Below, in pieces: positions 7,568 to 16,134 of a DNA stretch of 64,000 nt. Origin of the DNA: Mycolicibacterium sp. CH28 (GTDB lineage: Bacteria > Actinomycetota > Actinomycetes > Mycobacteriales > Mycobacteriaceae); NCBI RefSeq assembly GCF_004745805.1, contig NZ_SRLQ01000019.1, positions 35,447 through 99,446 on the forward strand, in the 5' to 3' direction. The stretch's first letter is position 1; each line of letters starts with the position of its first letter. The notes beneath the pieces are model-generated. The model did not search any database. It saw only the letters and a program-made list of their open reading frames with translations, and was not told the origin of the DNA. A program made the position numbers and the translations under genes.

Positions 7568-9082
7568 ATGACCGCCACCCCGGAGACCGCCCCCGTGCCC
7601 GCCGAGCAGGATGGCGGGTCCTATGACGTCGTGATCATCGGCGCCGGCATCTCCGGGATCGGCGCGGCCTACCGCATCCACGAGCGCAACCCGCGGGCCC
7701 GCTACGCCATCCTGGAGCGCCGCGACCGCATCGGCGGCACCTGGGACCTGTTCCGCTATCCCGGCGTGCGCTCGGACTCGAGCATCTTCTCTTTGTCCTG
7801 GCCTTGGGAGCCGTGGACCCGCAAGGAGGGGGTCGCCGACGGTGACCACATCCGCGAGTACATGGAAGACACCGCCCGCAAGCACGGCATCTTCGGCAAC
7901 ATCCACTTCCACACTCACGTGCTCTCCGCCGACTGGGACTCGGCCACCGACACCTGGACCGTGCACGTCACCGAGAACGGCATCGCCAAGTCGTACCGCG
8001 GCAGATTCGTGTTCTTCGGCTCCGGCTACTACAACTACGACGAGGCCTACACCCCGGAATTCCCCGGCCTCGACACCTTCCAGGGCACCGTGGTGCACCC
8101 GCAGTTCTGGCCGGCGGATCTGGACTACACCGGCAAGAAGATGGTGGTCATCGGCAGCGGCGCCACCGCGATCTCACTGATCCCCGCCCTGGCCCAGAAA
8201 GCGGCCAAGGTGACCATGCTGCAACGCTCCCCTACCTATCTGCTGGCCGGATCCCGAGTCAACCCGCTCATCGAAGCGGTTCGGAAAGTCCTGCCCCGCA
8301 GGATTTCTCACGCGTTCGCGCGCTACTTCGCGGTCGCGTTCGAAAGCCTGGTCTGGTTCCTGGCCCGCACCACTCCGGGTCTGGCCAAGCGATTGATCCG
8401 GGCGCAAAACGCCAGCCGACTGCCTGCCGGCTACCCGGTGGACCTGCACTTCAAGCCGCATTACAACCCGTGGGATCAGCGACTGTGCCTGGTCGCCGAC
8501 GGCGACATGTTCGACGCCATCAAAGCCGGCCGCGCCGAGGTGGTCACCGACAATATCGACCACTTCGACGAGACCGGCATCACACTGAAATCCGGCCAGC
8601 ACCTCGAGGCCGACATCATCGTCACTGCCACCGGCCTGCAGCTGCAGGCCCTCGGCGGTGTCCGAATCATGTTGGACGGCAACGAAATCAAGGTGCAGGA
8701 CCGGTTTTCCTACAAGGCCCACATGCTCGAAGACGTGCCGAACCTGATCTGGTGTATCGGCTACACCAACGCGTCGTGGACACTGCGCGCCGACATGACC
8801 GCCCGCTCGGCGGCCAAGCTCATCGAATACATGGACACCCACGGCTACACCCATGCCTTGCCGCATCTGGGCGGTGAGCCGATCACAGAGAAGCCGACCT
8901 GGGACCTCCAGGCCGGCTACGTACTGCGCAACCTGCACGCTTTACCCAAGTCGGGCACCAAGCGTCCGTGGGTGGTTCGGCAGAACTACCTTGCCGACGC
9001 CGTCGATCACAACTTCATCGACAGGGTCGACGAGGACATGACCTTCGGCCGGCTGGCTTCGCCGGCACGGGTGGTGGGCTGA
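7568..9082 (+). CDS. Flavin-containing Baeyer-Villiger-type monooxygenase (Rv0565c-like)
   Basis: 504 residues. The start chosen is the ATG after GCGAGGGACCGCG; a longer in-frame form adds 16 residues. It has an FAD Rossmann motif IIGAGISGIG (about residues 23-32), the Baeyer-Villiger fingerprint FQGTVVHPQFWP (F-x-G-x3-H-x3-W-P) and a second dinucleotide (NADPH) site VVIGSGATAIS. The family inserts oxygen next to a carbonyl using FAD and NADPH. In Mtb the neighbourhood homologue is Rv0565c, related to the ethionamide activator EthA. The natural substrate is unknown. It stands 92 bases after yajQ on the same strand. Confidence 0.92.
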   Translation: MTATPETAPVPAEQDGGSYDVVIIGAGISGIGAAYRIHERNPRARYAILERRDRIGGTWDLFRYPGVRSDSSIFSLSWPWEPWTRKEGVADGDHIREYMEDTARKHGIFGNIHFHTHVLSADWDSATDTWTVHVTENGIAKSYRGRFVFFGSGYYNYDEAYTPEFPGLDTFQGTVVHPQFWPADLDYTGKKMVVIGSGATAISLIPALAQKAAKVTMLQRSPTYLLAGSRVNPLIEAVRKVLPRRISHAFARYFAVAFESLVWFLARTTPGLAKRLIRAQNASRLPAGYPVDLHFKPHYNPWDQRLCLVADGDMFDAIKAGRAEVVTDNIDHFDETGITLKSGQHLEADIIVTATGLQLQALGGVRIMLDGNEIKVQDRFSYKAHMLEDVPNLIWCIGYTNASWTLRADMTARSAAKLIEYMDTHGYTHALPHLGGEPITEKPTWDLQAGYVLRNLHALPKSGTKRPWVVRQNYLADAVDHNFIDRVDEDMTFGRLASPARVVG

Positions 9083-9229
9083 CACGTAGACCTGTTTCGA
9101 TCAGCCGGCGGTTGAGCGCGAATGCACCGCTCGCAAAGAAATGCGGTCAACCCCGGGTCGATGGGCCATACTCAACTCCGCTATACGACAATGACTCAAA
9201 GCTGCTCATGGACTGATGGGGGAAGAATC

Positions 9230-10771
9230 GTGACAAGCTCCGCAAAGACTCGTTCCGCGCTTGCCGGCATGGTTGTGGCCGGTGCCGCGGCGACCGGTGT
9301 GTTCGCTTGCGCGGCGTTGGGCTCGGCTCCCGCCGCCAACGCCAGCTGCGCATCATTCTTCGGTCTGGGCAACAGCGCCTCCTGCAGCTCCACACCGTTG
9401 AGCGTCGCCATCGCGATCGGTAACGGTGCTACCGCTCACGCCAGCGGGTTGTTCGGCGCGGCCTTTGCCACCGGCACCAACGCCAGCGCCACCACCGGAG
9501 ACGCGTTCACCCTCGCAACGGCGCTCGGCGACGGATCTTCTGCCACCGCCAACGGCCTGTTCGGCATCGCCACCCAGCTCGGACCCAATGGTTCTGCCAC
9601 CACCCAGGGCACGGGCTCGCTGCTCAATGCCGGATTCAACATCGCGCTGAACGTCACCCCGTTCGCGCCCGGGCCGAACAGCAGCTCGGTCACGGCCGGC
9701 GGCACCGGCGGCGGCGGGAACATCGCCCTCAACCTGTTCGGCACCGGGACGTCCGGGAACGCGGGCAGCATGCGAGTTGTCGCCAACGGACTGTTCGACA
9801 TCGCCACCAACGTCGGCGGCAGCAACAACATCGTCGAGTCCGGGTCCACGTCAGCGGGGTCGGTCCTCAACCTGGCCACCAATCTGTTCGGCAGGAACAC
9901 CGCCGTCACGGCCCAGGGTGGTATCTGGAACTGGGCCACCAACATCCTCGGCAACTTCAACACGGTCTCGACCAACGGAAGTCTGGTCAACACCGCCAGC
10001 AACATCCTGGGCAGTAACAACACCGTGGTGACCGCGGGTGGCTATCTGAACTTCGTGCGCAACATCTTCGGTGACGGGAACACCGTCGGGATCACGGGTG
10101 GCTACCAGAATGCGGCACGAAATCTGTTCGGCAGCAACAATTCAGTCGGAATCGTGGGTGGATACGGAAACACCGCGCAGAACTGGTTCGGCACCGCCAA
10201 CGTCGTGGGAATCACCTCCGGCTACTACAACAGCGCCAGTAACCTGCTGGGCGGCACCGGTAACCACCTCATTTCCGACGGCGGGTATGTGAACTCCGTG
10301 CGCAACATCATCGGCAGCAACAACACGTTGACCGTCGGCGGCTTCGGCAGCAACTGGAACACCGCCGACAACCTGTTGAGCAGCGACAACAACCTGACCG
10401 CAGGCGGAGTCGGCAGCAACCTGAACGCCGCGCTGAACGCCGGCGGAGGTGGCAATACCATCAAGTCCGGCGAAGCCGGCGGCAATCTCAACCTCGGCTT
10501 CAACATCCTCGGCAGCACCAACAACGTCACTGCAGGACCGGGGCCGCTGACGCTGGCCGGAACCGTGTTGGCCAACGGTCAAACCGTCACCAAGACCAAC
10601 CCGGGTATCGCGATCAACAACTTCCGCGCAGGCGGGGCAGCCGCGACCAACGCGCCGAGCAGCCCCGCTTCCGCGGTGAAGGCCAGCGCCAGCGGAACCA
10701 AGGCCGGTAGCAGCGCCAAGACAACCGCCAAGAAGGCCGGAACCGCCGGCAGCAACAGGCCCAAGAACTAG
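9230..10771 (+). CDS. Exported Asn-rich 20-residue repeat protein, probable beta-solenoid
   Basis: 513 residues. The GTG start follows GGGGGAAGAATC, a good ribosome binding site. A signal peptide ends near ALGSAPAANAS. From about residue 100 the chain is built of units of about 20 residues with pattern N-[IL]-[LF]-G-x-x-N-x-V-x-x-x-G-G-x-x-N-x-A-x (for example NIFGDGNTVGITGGYQNAAR and NLFGSNNSVGIVGGYGNTAQ). The spacing and Asn ladder suggest a right-handed beta-helix like pentapeptide or MPTR-type solenoids. It ends in a Lys/Ala/Ser-rich basic tail. There is no PE/PPE domain. It interrupts the usual Rv0565c-Rv0564c neighbourhood. Function is unknown; cell-surface location is inferred. Confidence 0.8.
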   Translation: MTSSAKTRSALAGMVVAGAAATGVFACAALGSAPAANASCASFFGLGNSASCSSTPLSVAIAIGNGATAHASGLFGAAFATGTNASATTGDAFTLATALGDGSSATANGLFGIATQLGPNGSATTQGTGSLLNAGFNIALNVTPFAPGPNSSSVTAGGTGGGGNIALNLFGTGTSGNAGSMRVVANGLFDIATNVGGSNNIVESGSTSAGSVLNLATNLFGRNTAVTAQGGIWNWATNILGNFNTVSTNGSLVNTASNILGSNNTVVTAGGYLNFVRNIFGDGNTVGITGGYQNAARNLFGSNNSVGIVGGYGNTAQNWFGTANVVGITSGYYNSASNLLGGTGNHLISDGGYVNSVRNIIGSNNTLTVGGFGSNWNTADNLLSSDNNLTAGGVGSNLNAALNAGGGGNTIKSGEAGGNLNLGFNILGSTNNVTAGPGPLTLAGTVLANGQTVTKTNPGIAINNFRAGGAAATNAPSSPASAVKASASGTKAGSSAKTTAKKAGTAGSNRPKN

Positions 10772-10903
10772 TCGGCCGAGGGCCAGTCACACGACAGACA
10801 GGCGAACAGGACAGCACCCACAAGCTGTACGAAGCGGCATCCCAACGACCGAACTCCGCGAACTCCACGTGAACACCGGGGTATCCGCAATACCCTGATC
10901 GCC

Positions 10904-11929
10904 ATGACACCAGATCGCCGCGAACCCAACGTCGTCGTGCTCGGTGGCGGGTCTTGGGGCACCACCGTCGCATCCATCTGCGCCCGCCGCGGGCCGACCC
11001 TGCAGTGGGTGCGTTCGGAGGAAACCGCCAAGGACATCAACGAGAACCGCCGCAACTCCCGCTACCTGGGCGATGACGTCGAGCTCTCGGAGACCCTGCG
11101 CGCGACCACCGATTTTGCCGAGGCGGCCGACTGCGCCGACGTCGTGGTCATGGGCGTGCCCAGCCACGGCTTCCGCGGCGTGCTCACCGAGCTGAGCAAA
11201 GAGCTGCGCCCGTGGGTGCCGGTCGTCAGCCTCGTCAAAGGCCTCGAGCAGGGCACCAACATGCGGATGAGCCAGATTGTCGACGAGATCCTGCCCGGCC
11301 ACCCGGCCGGCATCCTGGCCGGGCCCAACATCGCCCGCGAGGTCGCCGACGGCTATGCCGCAGCCGCGGTGCTGGCCATGCCCGATCAGCACCTGGCCGC
11401 CAACCTGGCGAAGATGTTCCGTACCAAGCGTTTCCGCGTCTACACCACAGACGATGTGGTCGGTGTCGAGATGGCCGGCGCGCTGAAGAATGTTTACGCC
11501 ATCGCCGTCGGTATGGGCTACTCGCTGGGTATCGGCGAGAACACCCGAGCCATGGTGATGACCCGCGCCGTACGCGAGATGTCCAAGCTCGGCGAGGCCA
11601 TCGGCGGCCAGCGAGACACCTTCGCCGGGCTAGCCGGGATGGGTGACCTGATCGTCACCTGCACTTCCAAGCGCAGCCGCAACCGCCACGTCGGTGAGGA
11701 GCTGGGCTCCGGCAAGACGGTGCAGGAAATCATCGACTCGATGAATCAGGTCGCCGAGGGCGTCAAGGCGGCCAGCGTGATCATGGAGTTCGCCGAGAAG
11801 TACGGCCTGAACATGCCGATCGCGCGTGAGGTGGACGCCGTCATCAACCACGGCTCCACCGTCGAGCAGGCCTATCGGGGCCTGGTCGCCGAGAAGCCCG
11901 GCCACGAGGTGTACGGCGCGGGCTTCTAG
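10904..11929 (+). CDS. gpsA: NAD(P)-dependent glycerol-3-phosphate dehydrogenase (Rv0564c-like)
   Basis: 341 residues, the family's full length. It reduces dihydroxyacetone phosphate to sn-glycerol-3-phosphate for phospholipid synthesis in the cytoplasm. Motifs: N-terminal Rossmann VVVLGGGSWGTTVA (about residues 10-22), the active-site region SLVKGLE, the catalytic-Lys helix GALKNVYAIAVGMG, then GENTRAMVMTRAVREM and AGMGDLIVTC. The start ATG gives MTPDRREPN. Mtb calls this paralogue gpdA1. The last four bases overlap the convergent exported-protein gene. Confidence 0.94.
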   Translation: MTPDRREPNVVVLGGGSWGTTVASICARRGPTLQWVRSEETAKDINENRRNSRYLGDDVELSETLRATTDFAEAADCADVVVMGVPSHGFRGVLTELSKELRPWVPVVSLVKGLEQGTNMRMSQIVDEILPGHPAGILAGPNIAREVADGYAAAAVLAMPDQHLAANLAKMFRTKRFRVYTTDDVVGVEMAGALKNVYAIAVGMGYSLGIGENTRAMVMTRAVREMSKLGEAIGGQRDTFAGLAGMGDLIVTCTSKRSRNRHVGEELGSGKTVQEIIDSMNQVAEGVKAASVIMEFAEKYGLNMPIAREVDAVINHGSTVEQAYRGLVAEKPGHEVYGAGF

Positions 11930-12483
11930 CCGGGGAACGACGGGAACAACGGGTTGGTCCCCTTGGGCCGATCCAGCATCGGGCTGGGCCCGGAGGTGAA
12001 CGTCGCGGTCGGGCCGACGACGAAGCCGACCTGGTCGTGGGTGTTCACGCAGGTGACCACCCCGCCGCCGTCAACCCCACAACTGATCTCCCGGAAACTC
12101 AGCCGGGTGTTCGGCGGCAACGGCTTGACATCGCCCGCGGCGGCGAAGATCGAGGCGGGCGTAGTCGAGAAGCCGGGTTCGCCGGATACACCGCCACTGA
12201 CCAGATTGGCACCATCGGGGGCGCCGGGCAGCGGTCCACTGCAGCCGTAGCTGGTGTTCTGCCGGTTCAGCACGCAGGTGACGCCGGGCGGACCGGAGAA
12301 GGCGTACCAGTTGCCACCCATGGTGGTGTAGGCCACCGGGCTGATCGGGGTATAGGCGTTGACGTTGGGAAGGACCGGGGGCGGGGCCGGCTCGGGATCA
12401 GCCCAGGCCATGCCCGGGACGCCGATCGCCGCTGCCCCCGCGGCGCTTGCCAGGCCGATCAGGATTCTGCGCAGCATCATCAC
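11926..12483 (-). CDS. Secreted protein of unknown function
   Basis: 185 residues starting at GTG, with two ATG codons directly after it. An N-terminal signal sequence (LIGLASAAGAAAIGVPGMAWADPEP) has an Ala-rich cleavage site near residue 29. The mature part is Pro/Gly-rich with four cysteines, in VTCVLNRQ, YGCSGPL, ISCGVDG and VTCVNTH, likely forming two disulfides. It looks like the small exported proteins common in mycobacteria but no named family is recognised. It converges with gpsA, overlapping by four bases. Confidence 0.75.
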   Translation of the reverse strand: MMMLRRILIGLASAAGAAAIGVPGMAWADPEPAPPPVLPNVNAYTPISPVAYTTMGGNWYAFSGPPGVTCVLNRQNTSYGCSGPLPGAPDGANLVSGGVSGEPGFSTTPASIFAAAGDVKPLPPNTRLSFREISCGVDGGGVVTCVNTHDQVGFVVGPTATFTSGPSPMLDRPKGTNPLFPSFPG

Positions 12484-12699
12484 ACCCTACGTAAGCGCCG
12501 CGGGCGACGCAGTTTGCAACTACCAGGTCCTTCGGTATCCAGACCCTGGTTCGTTACCGCACCCGGGGTCCTCTGATCGAAGGAGGCGCCATCATCAGCT
12601 GTTCGATTGGTTCGCCCGATACCCGCGGCGGCGGTGAAACCCGAAGATCGATATGTGCCACACAACGGGCACCACCGAATGTCGAAGGACGTGAACGAG

Positions 12700-13038
12700 A
12701 TGACCGCGGTACTGGATCGCCACCCCACCCCGGTGGCCGTGAAGACGACGCGCCGCAAGGCGAAGCTGGGATCGATGCTGCTTCCGGCGCTGGCCATCGC
12801 CGTGCCGCTGTTGGCGCCGGTCGTGGTCGCCGAGGGATTGATCAACCTGGCGGAGATGGCCCAGAGTGTCGAGCCCGCGGTGTCGGCGCCCGCGGCCCCC
12901 GTATCGCCGTCAGCGCCGGTGCTGTCCCGGGTCGACGCCGGCGCGACACCGCTGGAACGCGACAACGCCATGTTCGCCCCCGCGAAGCCGACCAAGGTCT
13001 ACTCCTTAGATCTGCAGGTCGCGACAGCGCGGCGATGA
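12700..13038 (+). CDS. Small single-span membrane protein of unknown function
   Basis: 112 residues from the ATG giving MTAVLDRHPT, chosen because AAGGAC lies ten bases upstream; ATG 12679 and TTG 12607 are weaker alternatives. After a basic stretch (KTTRRKAKLG) comes one transmembrane segment (about residues 26-45, LLPALAIAVPLLAPVVVAEG), then a Pro/Ala/Ser-rich tail. This is a basic-in, one-span arrangement with an extracytoplasmic low-complexity tail. No domain is recognised. Confidence 0.6.
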   Translation: MTAVLDRHPTPVAVKTTRRKAKLGSMLLPALAIAVPLLAPVVVAEGLINLAEMAQSVEPAVSAPAAPVSPSAPVLSRVDAGATPLERDNAMFAPAKPTKVYSLDLQVATARR

Positions 13039-13121
13039 CATCGGACGCGCACGTTCGCCGCACTTTCGGCCGTCGGCGGCCTAGACTTTGAGCAATACCA
13101 ATTGACCTGAGGGGTCGTGCG

Positions 13122-14138
13122 GTGGCCGGGCGAATACGAGGCACGACGCGCGCGAGCGCAGCGGCGATCAGCCTTGCCACGGCGGTGGTGGTCCTGGCTG
13201 CCACCCAACCAGCAGATTTCGGCACCCCGAATTTCGACCTGGCCGCACTGATCATCCGCGGCACCGCCAGCGACCTCACCAGCGACGCCATGGCCGGCCT
13301 CATCGGCGGCGAACTCGGGCAGGAACCCGACGGCGGCCCCATGTACACCAACTACCCGGGCGGGCCGATTGACCTGGACGGCGCCACCCGCGCCGACGAC
13401 GCCGACGTGATCTCCGTCGGCGACGGTCCGGATGCCGCCGCCCAACTCACCGAACTACTCAACTCGACTGCCGAGCCCAACCAGGTCTTCCACGTCAACT
13501 ACGAATTCGACGCCCACGCACAGACCCAGGTACTCAACGTCTTCACCGATGCCGAGGCGCTGACCAGACACGACTCCAAGAAGTCCGTCGACACCTCCGG
13601 AAACGTCGACTGCACCGGCGCAGTGACGTGCCAGACCGACCCACGCACCCAAGTCACCACGGTCACCTATCCCGACGGGGTGGTCGCGGTGATCGAGCGG
13701 ATCAAGGACATCACCCTGGTCGCCTACCAGACGCTCGGCGCATCCGTGCTCGGCCACCTCATCGAGCCCGCGCGCCCAACCTCCCCGGAGCCCACGACCG
13801 CGCCGCAAGCCAACGGGCCCGTCGTCACCGCCGCCGATCCCGTACAGCCCGCTGATGCCCCGCCGCCGGCCCCCGCCGTGCCGGCACCGGCCGCCGACCG
13901 CGGACCACGGCTGAACGTTTTGCGGCCGGCCCCGAACTTCAGCCCGGGCCGCTCCCCGTCGTCGTCCGCCTCATCGACCCCGGTCAAGCCGGGACTGCCC
14001 GCGGCCGTCGAGAACCTGACCGGGACGGTCAACGACATGCTGACTCGGGTTTCGGACACCGTGAAGCGGGTGTTCAACCAAGACGCCAGCGCCCCCGCCA
14101 CCGGCAGACCCGGCAGCGCATCACCAGCCGGCGAATAG
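13122..14138 (+). CDS. Exported protein of unknown function with Pro/Ala-rich tail
   Basis: 338 residues from GTG after GAGGGGTCGTGC. The N-terminal hydrophobic segment (AAAISLATAVVVLAATQPA) is a signal or anchor. The middle (about 60-200) is acidic and folded-looking, with a two-cysteine loop VDCTGAVTC that could form a disulfide. The last 140 residues are Pro/Ala/Ser-rich with a short amphipathic helix (VNDMLTRVSDTVKRVF). A TTGAGC/TACCAAT-like promoter is just upstream. Together with the two preceding genes it forms a small exported-protein cluster between gpsA and htpX. No family is recognised. Confidence 0.7.
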   Translation: MAGRIRGTTRASAAAISLATAVVVLAATQPADFGTPNFDLAALIIRGTASDLTSDAMAGLIGGELGQEPDGGPMYTNYPGGPIDLDGATRADDADVISVGDGPDAAAQLTELLNSTAEPNQVFHVNYEFDAHAQTQVLNVFTDAEALTRHDSKKSVDTSGNVDCTGAVTCQTDPRTQVTTVTYPDGVVAVIERIKDITLVAYQTLGASVLGHLIEPARPTSPEPTTAPQANGPVVTAADPVQPADAPPPAPAVPAPAADRGPRLNVLRPAPNFSPGRSPSSSASSTPVKPGLPAAVENLTGTVNDMLTRVSDTVKRVFNQDASAPATGRPGSASPAGE

Positions 14139-14162
14139 CGATTCACCGCGGCGGCGTAACCG

Positions 14163-15029
14163 CTAGCGCCCGGCCATCTTCTCCAGCCGGGCGATCCGGT
14201 CCGGGATCGGCGGGTGAGTAGAGAACAGCTTGCCGATCTTCTCCCCGGAACGGAATGGGCTGGCGATCATCAGGTGGGCCTGGTCGGCCAGCTGCGGCTC
14301 GGGTGGCAGCGGGGCCTGCTCCACCCCGCCGCTGATCTTGCGCAGCGCCGAGGCCAACGCCAACGGATCACCCGACAGCTGCGCGCCGGACTCGTCGGCC
14401 TGGTACTCCCGCGACCGCGACACCGCCAGCCGGATCAAACTGGCCGCGATCGGCCCGAGCAGCGAAACCAGCAGCAACGCAAAAGGATTGGTACCGCCGT
14501 CGCGGTTCCCGCCGCCGAACATGCCGGCGAACATCGCGATGTTGGCCAGCGCGGTGATGACCGAGGCCAGCGCGCCGGCGACGCAGGAGATGAGGATGTC
14601 GCGGTTGTAGACGTGGGACAACTCGTGGCCCAGCACGGCACGCAGCTCACGTTCGTCGAGGATGTTCAGGATTCCGGTGGTCACGCAGACCGCGGCATTG
14701 CGCGGGTTGCGGCCGGTGGCGAACGCGTTGGGGTTGGCGGTGTCGCTGATGTAGAGCCGCGGCATCGGTTGGTGTGCTGTGGTCGCCAGTTCGCGCACCA
14801 TCGCGTAGATCTGCGGGGCCTGTACCTCGGTGATCGGCTGGGCGTGCATGGCGCGCAACGCCATCTTGTCGGAGTTGAAGTACACGTAGGCGTTCATCCC
14901 GAGGGCGAAGATCAGCGCCAGGAACATCACATTGCGGCCGAACAGCGAACCGACGAACACGATCAACGCCGACATTCCGACGAGCAGTACGAACGTCTTC
15001 AACGTGTTGGCGGTCGGATGCCAGGTCAT
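14163..15029 (-). CDS. htpX: HtpX membrane zinc metalloprotease
   Basis: 288 residues, typical length. HtpX is an M48 peptidase that degrades misfolded membrane proteins. The zinc motif HELSH (in VLGHELSHVYNRD) sits near the middle and the third ligand glutamate is in SREYQADESGA. Two N-terminal hydrophobic segments (FVLLVGMSALIVFVG and MFLALIFALGMNAYVYF) and two more after the zinc motif anchor it. The C-terminal STHPPIPDRIARLE is conserved in the family. It lies 77 bases downstream of grcC1 on the same strand, as Rv0562-Rv0563 in Mtb. Confidence 0.96.
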   Translation of the reverse strand: MTWHPTANTLKTFVLLVGMSALIVFVGSLFGRNVMFLALIFALGMNAYVYFNSDKMALRAMHAQPITEVQAPQIYAMVRELATTAHQPMPRLYISDTANPNAFATGRNPRNAAVCVTTGILNILDERELRAVLGHELSHVYNRDILISCVAGALASVITALANIAMFAGMFGGGNRDGGTNPFALLLVSLLGPIAASLIRLAVSRSREYQADESGAQLSGDPLALASALRKISGGVEQAPLPPEPQLADQAHLMIASPFRSGEKIGKLFSTHPPIPDRIARLEKMAGR

Positions 15030-15106
15030 CGAGTTCCTCCTACGAGCGACACACTCTTCGCGAGATTAACGCCCAGAACCGATCGCCAGGTTCCGCGAAA
15101 CGCTCC

Positions 15107-16114
15107 TCAGCCGTGCCGGTTGATCGTGTAGTCCACCAGCGAAGCCAGGGCCCGCCGCCCCGGGACATCCGGCAGGCCCGCGAGTTCGTCTCCGGCCTGG
15201 GCCGCGTAGCGCTCGACGGTTTCCTTCGCCTTGGCCAACCCCGCTCCGCTGCGGAGCAGCCCGAGTGCCTCCGCCACCGCGTCGTCGTCCTCCACCGGGC
15301 CCTTGAGCAGCTCCCGCAGCCGGTCGGCATCCGGACCGGTCTCGGCGAGCGCGTACAGCACCGGCAGGGTGTGCACGCCCTCCCGCAGGTCCGTGCCCGG
15401 CAGTTTGCCGGACTCGTCGGGATCGCTGTCGATGTCGATGATGTCGTCGGAGATTTGGAACGCGGTGCCGACGATGCCGCCGAGCCTGCTCAGGCGGGCG
15501 ATCTGGTCGTCGGTGGCCCCGGAGAAGGTGCCGCCGAACTGGCCCGAAGCCGCGATCAGGCAGGCCGTCTTCTCGTAGACCACCTTCAGGTAGTGCTCGA
15601 TCGCGTCGACGTTTTCCGCCGCGCCCTTGGTTTCGCGCATCTGTCCGGTCACCAGCTGGGCGAACGTCTCAGCGATGATTCGCACCGCATCGGGGCCGAG
15701 CTGGCTCACCAGCCGCGATGCCGTCGCGAAGAGGTAGTCGCCAGCCAGGATTGCAATGTTGTTGCCCCAGCGGGCATTGGCGCTGGGCGCCCCGCGGCGC
15801 ATCTGCGCCTCATCCATGACGTCGTCGTGATAGAGCGTGGCCAGGTGCACCATCTCGATGACCGCGCCGGCCACCGTGACCTGCCAGGCGTCCGGCTCAG
15901 GCCCGATCTGCGCCGAGAGCACCGTGAACAGGGGCCGGAACCGCTTGCCGCCGGCCTCGAACAAGTGCACGACGGCCTCGGTCATCAGCTCGTCACCACC
16001 GCGCAACTCGGTGCTCATGAGCTCTTCGACGCGACCTACCCCGTCGCGGACGCTCTGGGCGAACGTCGGGTCTCCGAAGTCCACGCCTGCTACCACCGTC
16101 GCCGGAGTACTCAC
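15107..16114 (-). CDS. grcC1: Polyprenyl diphosphate synthase (Rv0562-like)
   Basis: 335 residues from the GTG that gives VSTPATVVAGVDFG, the same length as I recall for Mtb GrcC1; in-frame upstream codons are repeat-derived and rejected. It condenses isopentenyl diphosphate units to a long prenyl diphosphate, probably the menaquinone side chain. Both Asp-rich motifs are intact: first DDVMD in LYHDDVMDEA, second DDIID in QISDDIIDID. The GGKRFRP substrate motif is near residue 45. It is divergent from menJ, which saturates the same prenyl chain; the starts are only 20 bases apart. Confidence 0.94.
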   Translation of the reverse strand: MSTPATVVAGVDFGDPTFAQSVRDGVGRVEELMSTELRGGDELMTEAVVHLFEAGGKRFRPLFTVLSAQIGPEPDAWQVTVAGAVIEMVHLATLYHDDVMDEAQMRRGAPSANARWGNNIAILAGDYLFATASRLVSQLGPDAVRIIAETFAQLVTGQMRETKGAAENVDAIEHYLKVVYEKTACLIAASGQFGGTFSGATDDQIARLSRLGGIVGTAFQISDDIIDIDSDPDESGKLPGTDLREGVHTLPVLYALAETGPDADRLRELLKGPVEDDDAVAEALGLLRSGAGLAKAKETVERYAAQAGDELAGLPDVPGRRALASLVDYTINRHG

Positions 16115-16134
16115 CCTGCCAACATACTGGGAGC

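Noticed and set aside
12480..12995. Minus-strand frame of 171 codons opposite the small membrane protein
   Set aside because: No ribosome site or signal sequence, and the plus-strand frame has a clear transmembrane segment after a ribosome site.
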